Assembly (NCBI RefSeq): GCF_004010325.2
Contig: NZ_SADR02000031.1
Coordinates: 1 to 64,000, forward strand
Origin: Mesorhizobium sp. M00.F.Ca.ET.216.01.1.1
GTDB taxonomy: Bacteria > Pseudomonadota > Alphaproteobacteria > Rhizobiales > Rhizobiaceae
DNA: 64,000 nt
Reading direction: 5' to 3'
The stretch's first letter is position 1. Each line of letters starts with the position of its first letter. Positions 35,345 to 43,742 of the stretch are shown piece by piece. Made by a program: the position numbers and the translations under genes. Below the pieces are notes generated by a model. It did not search any database and was not told where the DNA came from. It saw nothing but the letters and a program-made list of their open reading frames with translations.

Positions 35345-36133
35345 ATGGGTCGACATTTCTCGCTCGAGCGGGCTACTAAATCCAGTTTCAAACTGGTTCG
35401 CGAAGCGTCCTGCTGATCATCCATTAGTCTTAACGCATAAACCAACAATATTTGTTGCAACGTGGCAATAACCCACATCGTAGTTATCCGCTTGGCGCAG
35501 AAACTATAGTCTCGGTACCGCTGCATGCCTCGATACAAGACGCAAACCCCCATCGCGCCGGAGCGCCACGGAGCGCGAAGGACCTTGGGTACCAAGGATC
35601 CGGCGGCAACACCGCCGGCCTTGGCCGAGCAGTCGGGCATGAGACAATGCTGCCCGGCCGCGATATGCACGACAGACCTGAGAGATTGCCCCGCCAAAAT
35701 GCTTGGGGCCCACCCAAGGCATAGCCGGGTGAGCCCCTACGAGTCCTACCGGTTGGGGGGAACGCCGGTATCAGTGCTAACCGCGATCGAACGAATTCGT
35801 TCCCCAGCGCGGGCCTCTGGTTGTTTTCGTACATATGCCCGCCGCGAGATATCTGCAGAAAGCAGGGAAAGCTTGTGCCTTTTGCAGACGCAGGCCGACC
35901 GGATTGCCCCCTATCCAGCAGCAGATACTGAGGCCGCTGTTGTTGTAAACTCGAAGCGCGGGCGCAAAAAAGCCCGCCAGTTGCGATGGCGAGCTCTGTG
36001 ACTAGCCGAAGGCTCGAAGTTGTTCAAAGGCCGCGCCGCCCGGTTCGGCGCCTTCGTTCGGGCGAACTTGCCTCAGTGGCCTGAGATCCGCAAGCAAAGC
36101 TCACGTAAAAAAGTCGCGAACCAAGACACGTCT
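35345..36133. other. Gene-free stretch with several strong hairpins; possible structured RNA
   Basis: No supported coding sequence in about 790 bp. Strong inverted repeats cluster at 35583-35597 (CCTTGG/CCAAGG), 35600-35618 (CCGGCGG loop CCGCCGG), 35705-35737 (GGGGC...GCCCC enclosing CACCC/GGGTG) and 35747-35770 (TACCGG/CCGGTA). Several frames are open through it on both strands, but none resembles a protein. It could be an RNA gene, an untranslated leader or a decayed mobile element; I do not recognise the family. Confidence 0.4.
35966..35994 (-). terminator. Rho-independent terminator on the minus strand
   Basis: On the minus strand GCTCGCCA, a 7-base loop, then TGGCGGGC and TTTTTT. The stem of 8 pairs (one G-T) with a six-T tract is a classical intrinsic terminator. 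No minus-strand gene is visible immediately to its right, so what it terminates is unclear. On the plus strand a separate stem GCGGGC/GCCCGC overlaps it. Confidence 0.6.
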
Positions 36134-36147
36134 TTGATGCGCATCAA
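36134..36147 (+). promoter_or_regulatory. FixK/FNR-type box (TTGATGCGCATCAA)
   Basis: Fully palindromic TTGATGCGCATCAA, 86 bp before ATG 36234 of the acetyltransferase gene (35 bp before the alternative start 36183). Confidence 0.83.
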
Positions 36148-36233
36148 AGTGGCGACCGCCATCGGCTGCTATCAGGTCGGCGATGAAGCGGAGCTCCATC
36201 ACGTCGAAAGCACTCGAGATTTGCAGGCAACAT

Positions 36234-36761
36234 ATGACTACGGACAGCAACGGCATTCTCACCACACGCACTGGATTTCGCTTCGAAGTGCGCCGCGCAC
36301 GCCCTGAAGACGAGCCTGCTTTGGCGGAGTTCTTTACCCATGTGACGCCGGATGACCTGCGGTTTCGCTTTCTCGGCGGAGTGAAGGCGGTTTCGCATGA
36401 GCGGCTCGTCGCAATGACACGTTCCGATGATGCCGGGATACACAACTTCGTTGCCTTTTCGGTCGACGGAATGCTGATCGCGGTCGCGACGTTGGCATGT
36501 GATCAGCTTCGTCGGCACGGAGAGGTCGCGATCTGCACGCGCGAAGATCACAAGCACCTGGGCGTCAGCTGGGAGCTGCTCTCCTACATTGCGAAATACG
36601 CTGAGGATCTGGGCCTCGACACAATCGAGTCGATTGAGAACCGCGAAAACCGCGCAGCCATCGAGCTCGAACGCGATATGGGCTTCACCGTGACGACCTA
36701 CCCCGATGATCCGGCGCTCCTTCTGGTTCGGCGACAGCTGGGTTTCATAGCACCTTCTTGA
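36234..36761 (+). CDS. Stand-alone GNAT N-acetyltransferase
   Basis: The 175-residue protein is a single GNAT domain. The opening FEVRRARPEDEPALAEFFTH, the TPDDLRFRFLG segment, the acetyl-CoA loop region KHLGVSWELL and the ending NRAAIELERDMGF parallel the C-terminal domain of the PatZ-like protein at 2819-5509 (ISPDDLRLRFLS, HGLGWELL). It may be a protein acetyltransferase, but the substrate is unknown. ATG 36234 (AGG 7 bases before) is preferred over 36183, which would leave almost no leader after the FixK box. Confidence 0.82.
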   Translation: MTTDSNGILTTRTGFRFEVRRARPEDEPALAEFFTHVTPDDLRFRFLGGVKAVSHERLVAMTRSDDAGIHNFVAFSVDGMLIAVATLACDQLRRHGEVAICTREDHKHLGVSWELLSYIAKYAEDLGLDTIESIENRENRAAIELERDMGFTVTTYPDDPALLLVRRQLGFIAPS

Positions 36762-36882
36762 AACAGCAGTCAGCAGGACACCCAAAGAGTTGCGGATGAA
36801 CACGCGCCCACTTCCGTAACCGGCGCGATCGGCAGACATCAGAGGCGGCCCACCTGCAAGTATCAAAAAAACGCTGTGTTCT

Positions 36883-36896
36883 TTGCGCTAGCGCAA
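36883..36896 (+). promoter_or_regulatory. NnrR-type box (TTGCGCTAGCGCAA)
   Basis: Perfect palindrome TTGCG-CTAG-CGCAA within CTTTGCGCTAGCGCAAAG. This is the form reported for NnrR-controlled denitrification promoters in alphaproteobacteria. It lies 148 bp before the ftrA start at 37045, a longer leader than at other boxes. Confidence 0.8.
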
Positions 36897-37044
36897 AGAA
36901 GTGCCTGATCCGGAAAATAAGTAGACAACCATGATCATGTTTGCCGGCTTGCCGGTCCGGGACATGTCGCAAGCCACTTCGTTGCCGATCCGGAAACATC
37001 AGCCGAGGGCAAAGATCGTCGCCGTTGATAGCAAGGAAGCCGTC

Positions 37045-37590
37045 ATGTCTCGTCAGTTGATTTTGTTTTCATCCATCGCAGCTTTGCTGGCAGCCGCTTC
37101 AGGAGCTTGCGCCCTGGAATATCCCATTGGCGAGCCCAAGCTGATGAACGGCATGGAGGTCGCCGCCGTCTATCTGCAGCCGATCGAGATGGAGCCAGCC
37201 CACATCATGAGACCCGCGGCCGATTCCGATATCCATCTGGAGGCCGATATCCATGCCACGCGTGACAATGCCAATGGCTTTGCCGAAGGCGATTGGATCC
37301 CCAACCTCAGAATCGAATACGTGCTGACCAAGCTAAATGACAATCAGAAGACGGGTGGCGTTTTCATGCCCATGGTGGCCAGCGACGGTCCGCACTATGG
37401 CGACAACGTGAAGCTGATGGGACCAGGCAAATACAGCCTTCAGTTTACTATTGCCTCGGAAGGATCCGACGCGTCCTCGCATTTCGGAAGACATGTCGAC
37501 AAAGAGACGGGTGTTGGAGCGTGGCCCGAGGCCTTTCGCGTCGAATACGAATTCACCTATGCCGGCGTCGGTAAAAAGGGCGGCTACTAG
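37045..37590 (+). CDS. ftrA: Periplasmic iron-binding protein of the P19/FtrA family
   Basis: The 181-residue exported protein (signal peptide about 1-23, ending SGACA) matches the P19/Tp34 family: EYPIGEPKLMNGMEVAAVYL, ADIHLEADIHAT type metal-binding strands with Met and His ligands (MEPAHIM), and GPHYGDNVKLMGPGKY. These proteins capture iron or copper and hand it to an FTR1 permease. ATG 37045 follows GGAAG and opens the signal peptide; the in-frame start at 36931 is rejected. It heads ftrABCD. Confidence 0.9.
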   Translation: MSRQLILFSSIAALLAAASGACALEYPIGEPKLMNGMEVAAVYLQPIEMEPAHIMRPAADSDIHLEADIHATRDNANGFAEGDWIPNLRIEYVLTKLNDNQKTGGVFMPMVASDGPHYGDNVKLMGPGKYSLQFTIASEGSDASSHFGRHVDKETGVGAWPEAFRVEYEFTYAGVGKKGGY

Positions 37591-37694
37591 ACAGGTCGGC
37601 TGCCTGCTTCGCAATTTGCATCAGCTCATTCCGCATTGCCGCCTTCCGGCTCGTCGAGCGCAACGCTGGGCGGTAAACAGGACAGATAGGCGAG

Positions 37695-38054
37695 ATGACC
37701 CTTTCCCTCCATCCGACGCTGGTCTCCATTGGTGTCTGCCTTCTGGCGAGCCTGCATGCGGCCGTCGCCGATGAAGATCCGACTTTCGTCATCGAGTTTA
37801 AGGATGGCGCAATAACGCCACCATCTGTCGAGGTTCCGGCCAACGCGCGCTTCAAATTGGAGCTTCACAATACCGGCTCTAGCCCTGTCGAGTTCGAAAG
37901 CGTCGAACTGCACAAGGAGAAGGTGCTGGGCCCCGGCGTGACTTCCTTCGTCATTATCCGGCGCCTCGATCCGGGCGATTATCGCTTCTTCGATGATTTT
38001 CATCTTGATATGCCGCCCGCCACGCTCACCGCCAAGGAGATTCCGATCCGGTGA
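37695..38054 (+). CDS. ftrB: Cupredoxin-like periplasmic protein of the Ftr iron system
   Basis: The 119-residue protein has a signal peptide (about 1-25) and a cupredoxin fold (DGAITPPSVEVPANARFKLE, LHNTGSSPVEFESVELHKEK, GDYRFFDDFHLDMPPATL). In Brucella FtrABCD the corresponding protein is thought to act in oxidising ferrous iron during transport. Its stop codon overlaps the GTG start of ftrC, showing tight coupling. Confidence 0.85.
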   Translation: MTLSLHPTLVSIGVCLLASLHAAVADEDPTFVIEFKDGAITPPSVEVPANARFKLELHNTGSSPVEFESVELHKEKVLGPGVTSFVIIRRLDPGDYRFFDDFHLDMPPATLTAKEIPIR

Positions 38055-38899
38055 CCGCTCTCTTCGGACAGGTCGTCTTCGTGGTTTGGCGCGAGAGCGT
38101 GGAGGCGCTTCTCGTTGTCGGCATCCTGCAGGGGTGGATAGCGCATCACGGCAACGCAAGAGCCGCAACCGCCCGATATTTCCTTTGGGCCGGCGTCGCC
38201 GCAGGTATGGCGGGGGCCGCGCTTCTGGCTGCGGTCATCATGTCCTTGGCGAGCCTGCTCGAAGGAGACCGAGAAGACTATTTTCAGATCACCATGGCCG
38301 GACTGGCCGCATTGCTCATACTGCAGATGGTCGTCTGGATGCACAGGCAAGGCAGGGGGCTGAAGCAGGAACTTGAACGCGGCGCAGAGCGCGCCCTGAC
38401 CGGCCATAACTGGTTGGGTCTTTTCTTCCTGGCTACTATCGCCGTGATGCGAGAAGGCAGTGAAACGGTTGTTTTCCTCTACGGCCTTTTTGCGTCCGCA
38501 AGCGATACGAACTTGCCCGGGAGCATCGCGGCTGTCGCGGTGGGATTTGCTTTGGCAGCTGCGTTCTACTGGCTGATTCAAATGGCCGCCAGGCGCTTCC
38601 CCTGGTCCATATTCTTCCGCGTCACGGAAGTCCTTTTGCTGGCGCTGGCCGCCTCACTTCTGATGACTGCCCTTGACCGCGCCATTGGGCTGGAGCTCGT
38701 ATCACCGCTCTCCGGGTCCTTGTGGGACACGTCCTGGCTTCTGGACGATACGGGCAGGCTCGGCGGCTTGGTCGCCGCTATGACAGGCTATCGTGCCCGT
38801 CCCGAGTTGACAACGGTCCTGGTCTATACGCTCTATTGGATCGCTGCGGTTGCACTGCTACGATCGGCCCGGCCGCGTGCCGCAGAACGTGCATTATGA
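38051..38899 (+). CDS. ftrC: FTR1-family iron permease
   Basis: The 282-residue membrane protein has seven predicted helices and the two FTR1 iron-binding motifs, WRESVEALLVVG (near residue 13) and MREGSETVVF (near residue 132), both REx-E type. It moves ferric iron produced by the periplasmic partners into the cytoplasm. GTG 38051 overlaps the ftrB stop, and its own stop overlaps the ftrD start. Confidence 0.93.
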   Translation: MTALFGQVVFVVWRESVEALLVVGILQGWIAHHGNARAATARYFLWAGVAAGMAGAALLAAVIMSLASLLEGDREDYFQITMAGLAALLILQMVVWMHRQGRGLKQELERGAERALTGHNWLGLFFLATIAVMREGSETVVFLYGLFASASDTNLPGSIAAVAVGFALAAAFYWLIQMAARRFPWSIFFRVTEVLLLALAASLLMTALDRAIGLELVSPLSGSLWDTSWLLDDTGRLGGLVAAMTGYRARPELTTVLVYTLYWIAAVALLRSARPRAAERAL

Positions 38900-40311
38900 C
38901 GATACGAGCGGCACCGCAACGACACGCTCAGTTCGTGCCGGCTCACGACATATGGCAGAGGCTTGGCGATTGGCTCCGAGATCATCAAGGATCGATCCGG
39001 ACCGTGCAATGGATCGTCGTGCTGTTTTACGTCGTTCTGCTCATCGTTCCAGTCTTCCTGCCCCTTCCGGATCACACGGCCTATCTGTGGACCAACTTCA
39101 CGCGCTTTGCGCAATTCGTCTTCTGGGGTGTCTGGTGGCCGCTTGTGCTCTTGAGCACCGCCCTTGTCGGGCGGATGTGGTGCGGCATCCTTTGTCCCGA
39201 GGGAGCGATAACCGAATTCGTCAGCGGCCGCGGGCGCGGCAGGGCGACGCCACGCTGGATGACATGGCCGGGCTGGCCGACCATCGCCTTCGCCTGCACG
39301 ACGCTGTATGGCCAGATGACAAGCATCTACCAGTATCCCCGTCCGACGCTGCTGATCCTCGGCGGCTCGACCCTGGCAGCCGCCGTGATCGGCTATCTCT
39401 ACGGGCGCAACAAGCGTGTGTGGTGCCGCTATCTTTGTCCGGTCAGCGGTGTCTTTGGCCTGCTGGCCAAGCTGGCTCCACTGCATTTCCGTGTCGATCC
39501 GCCGCTCTGGCAACAGTCCCAGCTCTCCGGGATCAAGCCCGGAGCCGTCAACTGCGCTCCGCTGGTGCCGTTCAGGACTATGCGCGGCGCCACTGACTGC
39601 CATATGTGCGGACGGTGCAGCGATTTTCGTGGGGCGATCCGCCTGGCTCGCCGTTCGCCGAACCATGAGATCGTTCATGTTGCCGGGAGCGTTGCGAAAC
39701 CCTGGGAGACGATGCTGATCGTCTTCGGCCTCATGGGTCTGGCCGTTGGCGCATTTCAATGGTCTGTCAGCCCCTGGTTCGTCGCCGCGAAGCTGTGGCT
39801 GGCGGAACGGCTGGTCGAAAGCGGGGTGACCTGGCCGCTCGAAGCCACGGCACCTTGGTGGCTGCTCACCAACTATCCCCAGCGGAGCGATGTGATGACG
39901 CTCCTCGACGGGGTGCTGCTTGTCGCCTACATGCTCACCATCGCCCTCGCCTGCGGCGCACTGACGGTGTCCATGCTGGCCTTCGCCACGCGCAGCCTTG
40001 GTTCCTGGCAGCCGGCGAGATTCCATCATCTTGCTCAGGCGCTGATACCCTTGGCCGGCGCTGGCGTCTTTCTTGGCTTGTTCTCACTCACGATCAGCCA
40101 ACTTCACTCGGACGGCATCGAACTTCCATTTGTCATCCCGTTGCGCGCCACGATGCTCGTGCTGGCGACTTTCTGGTCGGGGATGCTGTGCTGGCAGGTG
40201 ACGGGTCTCTACAGCTGGCAACCTGGCCGGCGGGTGCTCGCGGTATTTTTCGTCGGGTTGGCCATGATCGTCACCGATGCCGGCTGGCTGCTGCTTTTCT
40301 GGATCTGGTAA
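38896..40311 (+). CDS. ftrD: Polyferredoxin-like membrane protein of the Ftr iron system
   Basis: The 471-residue protein has about ten helices and cysteine clusters of the NapH/NosR-C type: WCGILCPEGAITEF, WCRYLCPVSGVFGL and CHMCGRCSDF. In FtrABCD systems this protein is proposed to pass electrons across the membrane during iron uptake. ATG 38896 overlaps the ftrC stop (ATGA). The length and topology fit FtrD and not the shorter NapH. It converges with nnrS 12 bp downstream. Confidence 0.87.
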   Translation: MTIRAAPQRHAQFVPAHDIWQRLGDWLRDHQGSIRTVQWIVVLFYVVLLIVPVFLPLPDHTAYLWTNFTRFAQFVFWGVWWPLVLLSTALVGRMWCGILCPEGAITEFVSGRGRGRATPRWMTWPGWPTIAFACTTLYGQMTSIYQYPRPTLLILGGSTLAAAVIGYLYGRNKRVWCRYLCPVSGVFGLLAKLAPLHFRVDPPLWQQSQLSGIKPGAVNCAPLVPFRTMRGATDCHMCGRCSDFRGAIRLARRSPNHEIVHVAGSVAKPWETMLIVFGLMGLAVGAFQWSVSPWFVAAKLWLAERLVESGVTWPLEATAPWWLLTNYPQRSDVMTLLDGVLLVAYMLTIALACGALTVSMLAFATRSLGSWQPARFHHLAQALIPLAGAGVFLGLFSLTISQLHSDGIELPFVIPLRATMLVLATFWSGMLCWQVTGLYSWQPGRRVLAVFFVGLAMIVTDAGWLLLFWIW

Positions 40312-40323
40312 GCCCGAGTTACC

Positions 40324-41481
40324 TCATATCTGCGATATGAGTATTCGACGGAAAGCAACCAGAAACAGGCCGAAGGCGCCAACCCACAATGTGCCCGAAA
40401 GACCCGTTAAGGGAGCGACATAGCCAGGCAGCAATTCGACCAGGAGGCGCGACAGGCAGCAAATCGTTATCGCTATGAACGCACTCGTCGCCGGAACCGA
40501 GGGCGCAAAGGCGCGACGGCTATGCTTGCGGATCATGCTCGCCATGATGGCGAGGGCCATCGTGCCGATGGCGCCGATCGTCCAGGCATGAACGGCAGCC
40601 GCCTGTCCCAGGCTCGCCGGCGCGAAAATGTGGGTCGCCAGAAGTCCGAAACCCACGATGATCCAGCCATATCCGATGTGAAGAGCCAGAACTGTCGACG
40701 ACGCCACGCTTCGCCAGCCGTTCCATTGGGCGGCTCGCATGGCCTGGCTGCATGCGGCGAGAGCACAGGCAATTCCGGTGAGTTGCGCCTGGGGTGCAAC
40801 AATCCACATCCCGAAGCCGCATGCGGCCACAACCGCTGCCGTGTATTCCAAAACAGCAGAGCGATCGAGGGTGACCCGACCGCCGGCACTTTCGACGTAG
40901 GCCACCGTCAAGGCCGGCACGACCCGCCCTCCGATGATCATGACGAGGCCGATGATCGAAGCCAAGGCCAGCCGCAGTGCAAATTCTACTTGGTAGGACG
41001 CTGCTGCGAGCACGTTGCCACCGCAAAAGACAAGCAGCAGAAACAGTATCTTCAGGTTGCGGCGGTCGCGGCTGGCGATCACTTGTCCCGCCGCGATCAA
41101 GAGGAGCGTCAGCACCAAAAGCGCCGAGAGGGCAAGCCCGGCCGAATGCGACAGGAACAGGAAAGTCCCGCGGCTGCACAGCCATAGAGCAACCAGCAAA
41201 CGCGTGGTGATCGGCGACACTGCACGTCGTCCTGTCCATCGGGGCAGCGCCGTCAACAGAAAGCCAGTTAAAATGGCTGGAACCATCCCGAACAGAAGCA
41301 CGTCGCGATGCCAATCGCCGCGGGAAATCCCGGTCGGGCCGATGCCCTGTATTCGCAACACCGACGGCAGCCAGACCGCCGCGCCTACAATCGCGTCCAA
41401 CCCGGCGATGAGAAAAAAAGGCCGAAACGGCGCAGGCATCCGCTTCGCATCGAAAGCGGGCACACTTGCGTCAGTAGCCAT
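40324..41481 (-). CDS. nnrS: NnrS-family haem-copper membrane protein (first copy)
   Basis: The 385-residue protein has about 12 helices and the NnrS opening (PAPFRPFFLIAGLDAIVGAA), then DWHRDVLLFGMVPAILTGFL, LTALPRWTGR, and IIGGRVVPALT. NnrS proteins contain haem and copper and relieve nitric oxide stress. ATG 41481 has GGAGAGG upstream; the longer frame to 41565 is rejected. An NnrR-type box lies 120 bp upstream. A second family member is at 59580. Confidence 0.9.
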   Translation of the reverse strand: MATDASVPAFDAKRMPAPFRPFFLIAGLDAIVGAAVWLPSVLRIQGIGPTGISRGDWHRDVLLFGMVPAILTGFLLTALPRWTGRRAVSPITTRLLVALWLCSRGTFLFLSHSAGLALSALLVLTLLLIAAGQVIASRDRRNLKILFLLLVFCGGNVLAAASYQVEFALRLALASIIGLVMIIGGRVVPALTVAYVESAGGRVTLDRSAVLEYTAAVVAACGFGMWIVAPQAQLTGIACALAACSQAMRAAQWNGWRSVASSTVLALHIGYGWIIVGFGLLATHIFAPASLGQAAAVHAWTIGAIGTMALAIMASMIRKHSRRAFAPSVPATSAFIAITICCLSRLLVELLPGYVAPLTGLSGTLWVGAFGLFLVAFRRILISQI

Positions 41482-41601
41482 GCAACAATTCCTCTCCGGA
41501 GATGACTGACACCGCATCCTCGTGCTGCTTCGTAACTCGCAAGATCGGCGGTTGGAAAAGGTCAACCCGAAGGCAATACCGTCGACGATCGATCTCCGTG
41601 T

Positions 41602-41615
41602 TTGCTCCAGCGCAA
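41602..41615. promoter_or_regulatory. NnrR-type box (TTGCTCCAGCGCAA)
   Basis: TTGCT-CCAG-CGCAA in the 303-bp divergent gap between nnrS (minus, 120 bp away) and the unknown gene at 41785 (plus, 169 bp away). One half-site deviates by one base. Confidence 0.7.
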
Positions 41616-41784
41616 ACAGGCTTCAAAATGGTCGATTATAGTCTAACCAATTTTGAGACCGGGTGGGCGGCAAAGGCGAGGCGTCTGTTCGGATCGCGAC
41701 CGGCCGCGTTTTCCTTGCGCTGCGCCAAAAGCTCGATCGGACGCCGGCAGATGTGATTGGCCTTGCAACAGGAGCGAAGAAGAT

Positions 41785-42174
41785 ATGAAGCAGAACGTTC
41801 CATTGAGTGGCATTGGCGACGGCACCCGGCGCTTTGCCGACATGGCCATTGTCGGCCGGCTGGCAAATGTGATCAAGGACGCCCGGCTCGATTGTGAGTG
41901 CCGTTCCAGGCTCGACGAGACGCTGGCGCGATTTGCGGCTCTGGAAATCCGCCGAGCAGCGCGCGAACATCTTGCCGATGCCCGCAGTCAACGCGAGCGT
42001 ATCGAAGCCATTCTCTTCTTCCTGCAGGACATCGATGAAATGGGCGCAACCGAACGGGATCGCAGCGTCTACCTGGATGTCGCGCTCCTGTTCGACGACA
42101 TCGCGAACACTGCGAAGGAAGGCGCGTATTCGATGCGGCAGCTCAGTTTGTCCCCCGTGCAGACCGCGCCATAG
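41785..42174 (+). CDS. Helical protein of unknown function
   Basis: The 129-residue protein is soluble and probably all-helical, with two charged segments (LARFAALEIRRAAREHLADA and ERDRSVYLDVALLFDDIANT). It has a CEC pair near residue 38 and no signal peptide. No family was recognised. ATG 41785 follows GGAG at a good spacing. It lies between nnrS and the cupredoxin gene and may depend on the divergent NnrR-type box. Confidence 0.62.
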   Translation: MKQNVPLSGIGDGTRRFADMAIVGRLANVIKDARLDCECRSRLDETLARFAALEIRRAAREHLADARSQRERIEAILFFLQDIDEMGATERDRSVYLDVALLFDDIANTAKEGAYSMRQLSLSPVQTAP

Positions 42175-42315
42175 GTGCTCGGCCGCATGAGCTGATGAGG
42201 GCTGCAGCCATCCCTACCGACCCGGTTCCAGCGATCGTCGATCGCGGTCCGAACACAGCCCGTGGCCACCTCCAGCATGGGTGAAACTCAACACATTTCG
42301 CAAAGGAGAAATCGC

Positions 42316-42804
42316 GTGAAGAAATGCATGATGCCAACAGTCGCTATGGTCCTCTTCGCCGCCCCAGCGCTTGCCACAGGAATGCATTCCGGCATTCATG
42401 GCGGTCATGAAATGATGACCATCGGTCAGCCGGGTACGGCGGCCAAAGTAGACCGTACCATCAGGATAGGCATGCTTGAGAACCAAGATGGATCGATGGC
42501 GTTCGATCCGGTTTCAGTCACCGTAAAAAGAGGCGAGACGGTGCGTCTCGCCTTCACCAATGAAGGCGAATACGACCACGAATTTGTGATGGATACGCAT
42601 GAGCAGGTGATGGACCATAAGGCGGGGATGGAGAGGCTTTCCGATATGGAACACGCCGACCTCAATGCAATCCGCATCGGACCCCAGGGAAAAGGCGAGA
42701 TCGTCTGGACCTTCACCAATCCCGGCCAGTTCGACTTCGCTTGCCTGATACCGGGTCATTACGATCTTGGAATGAGGGGCTCCCTAACGGTCACTGCCAA
42801 CTGA
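42316..42804 (+). CDS. Periplasmic plastocyanin/azurin-like copper protein
   Basis: The 162-residue protein has a signal peptide (about 1-20), a His/Met-rich N-terminus (TGMHSGIHGGHEMM) and a cupredoxin domain with the copper ligands Cys, His and Met in FACLIPGHYDLGMRG and a further His in EYDHEFVM. It could carry electrons or buffer copper for Nos. The start is GTG 42316, placed 7 bases after AAAGGAG; the longer upstream frame has no signal peptide. Confidence 0.85.
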   Translation: MKKCMMPTVAMVLFAAPALATGMHSGIHGGHEMMTIGQPGTAAKVDRTIRIGMLENQDGSMAFDPVSVTVKRGETVRLAFTNEGEYDHEFVMDTHEQVMDHKAGMERLSDMEHADLNAIRIGPQGKGEIVWTFTNPGQFDFACLIPGHYDLGMRGSLTVTAN

Positions 42805-42865
42805 GCCTCGATGGTGACCCGATTGGGTGATCGGCGTATGCGACCTCTTTTCGTTGAGTTCGACA

Positions 42866-43120
42866 TCACCGCGCCGATTGAGGGCGTGCTATCTCGATCA
42901 GCCATTCCGGTGGCCCAGGTTTAAGGCAAACCCAAATGTGTTCGCCAGCGAAGAACGCCTCGAACTGACGCTTGAGTTTATCAGGATCGAAATCGAGAAC
43001 GACCGTGAATGTTTGGCTGGGCCTGAGCCCGTCGAACATTGACAAGACAGCGGACTGCTTCCTTTCAGAAGGAAGTCTCCGCACGTCATATATCGCGCCT
43101 GTCGGCTTCTGGAAATTCAT
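42866..43120 (-). CDS. DUF2249 protein (first copy)
   Basis: The 84-residue protein matches the small DUF2249 fold often found with denitrification genes: YDVRRLPSERKQSAVLSMFD at the start, GQTFTVVLDFDP-like central strand and HIWVCLKPGPPEWLIEIAR at the end. Function unknown, possibly a redox or metal chaperone. ATG 43120 has AAGGA about 6 bases upstream; the longer frame to 43183 overlaps the ubiX end. A second DUF2249 gene is at 48936. Confidence 0.78.
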   Translation of the reverse strand: MNFQKPTGAIYDVRRLPSERKQSAVLSMFDGLRPSQTFTVVLDFDPDKLKRQFEAFFAGEHIWVCLKPGPPEWLIEIARPQSAR

Positions 43121-43157
43121 CACAATCCTTGCGTGTTGAGCAAATCCATCAGGACGA

Positions 43158-43742
43158 TCACCCGACGGCGACTTTCTTTTCACCCCACCGCGTCAGTTTG
43201 TTGCCTGGGTCCACGCCCGCCCAGCTGACCAGCCGGGCAGCCATCTCGACGACCATTTCCTCAATCGAGGCCGGCTTGACATAAAACGGCGGTACTGGCG
43301 GCGCGATGACCGCACCCATCCGTGCCAGCCTGAGCATCGCGTCAAGATGCCCTTCATGCAGCGGCGCCTCGCGTGGCACGATGACCAGACGGCGCTTTTC
43401 CTTCAGGATGACATCGGCGGCCCTTGTAAGAAGGTTGTCGCCCAAACCATGCGCCATAGCCGCCAAGGTCCGCATCGAACAAGGAACGACGATCATGCCG
43501 TCCGTTCTGAAAGAACCGCTGGCAATGGGCGCGGCCAGGTCCTGGTAGGAATGTGCATGGTTGGCGACGGAGGTCAGTTGAGCAAGGCCGTCGGCGCCGA
43601 GCTCATGAGCGATGGTCATGAGCGCGCCTTTGGAGGCGACGAGATGCGTCTCCACCCCGGCCCTGACCAGCTGGCGTAGGGTTTCCAGCGCGAGCACGGA
43701 GCCGGATGCACCAGTGACACCGACTATTAGCCGTTTGGTCAT
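43158..43742 (-). CDS. ubiX: UbiX flavin prenyltransferase
   Basis: The 194-residue protein has the UbiX pattern: RLIVGVTGASGSVLALETLR at the N-terminus (FMN loop), the MIVVPCSMRTLAAMAHGLGD region and KEKRRLVIVPREAPLHEGHL. It prenylates FMN to the cofactor used by UbiD. ATG 43742 overlaps the ubiD stop codon (ATGA). Finding it next to ubiD and close to ubiTUV suggests a dedicated supply for anaerobic quinone synthesis. Confidence 0.94.
   Translation of the reverse strand: MTKRLIVGVTGASGSVLALETLRQLVRAGVETHLVASKGALMTIAHELGADGLAQLTSVANHAHSYQDLAAPIASGSFRTDGMIVVPCSMRTLAAMAHGLGDNLLTRAADVILKEKRRLVIVPREAPLHEGHLDAMLRLARMGAVIAPPVPPFYVKPASIEEMVVEMAARLVSWAGVDPGNKLTRWGEKKVAVG

Noticed and set aside
35660..35700. 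Possible glycine riboswitch on the minus strand (ATCTCTCAGG near 35677-35686)
   Set aside because: The core CTCTCAGG is present, but the conserved GGACAGAG partner and the 5' GGGAGAG strand are missing, and no downstream glycine-related gene follows. The motif alone is not enough.
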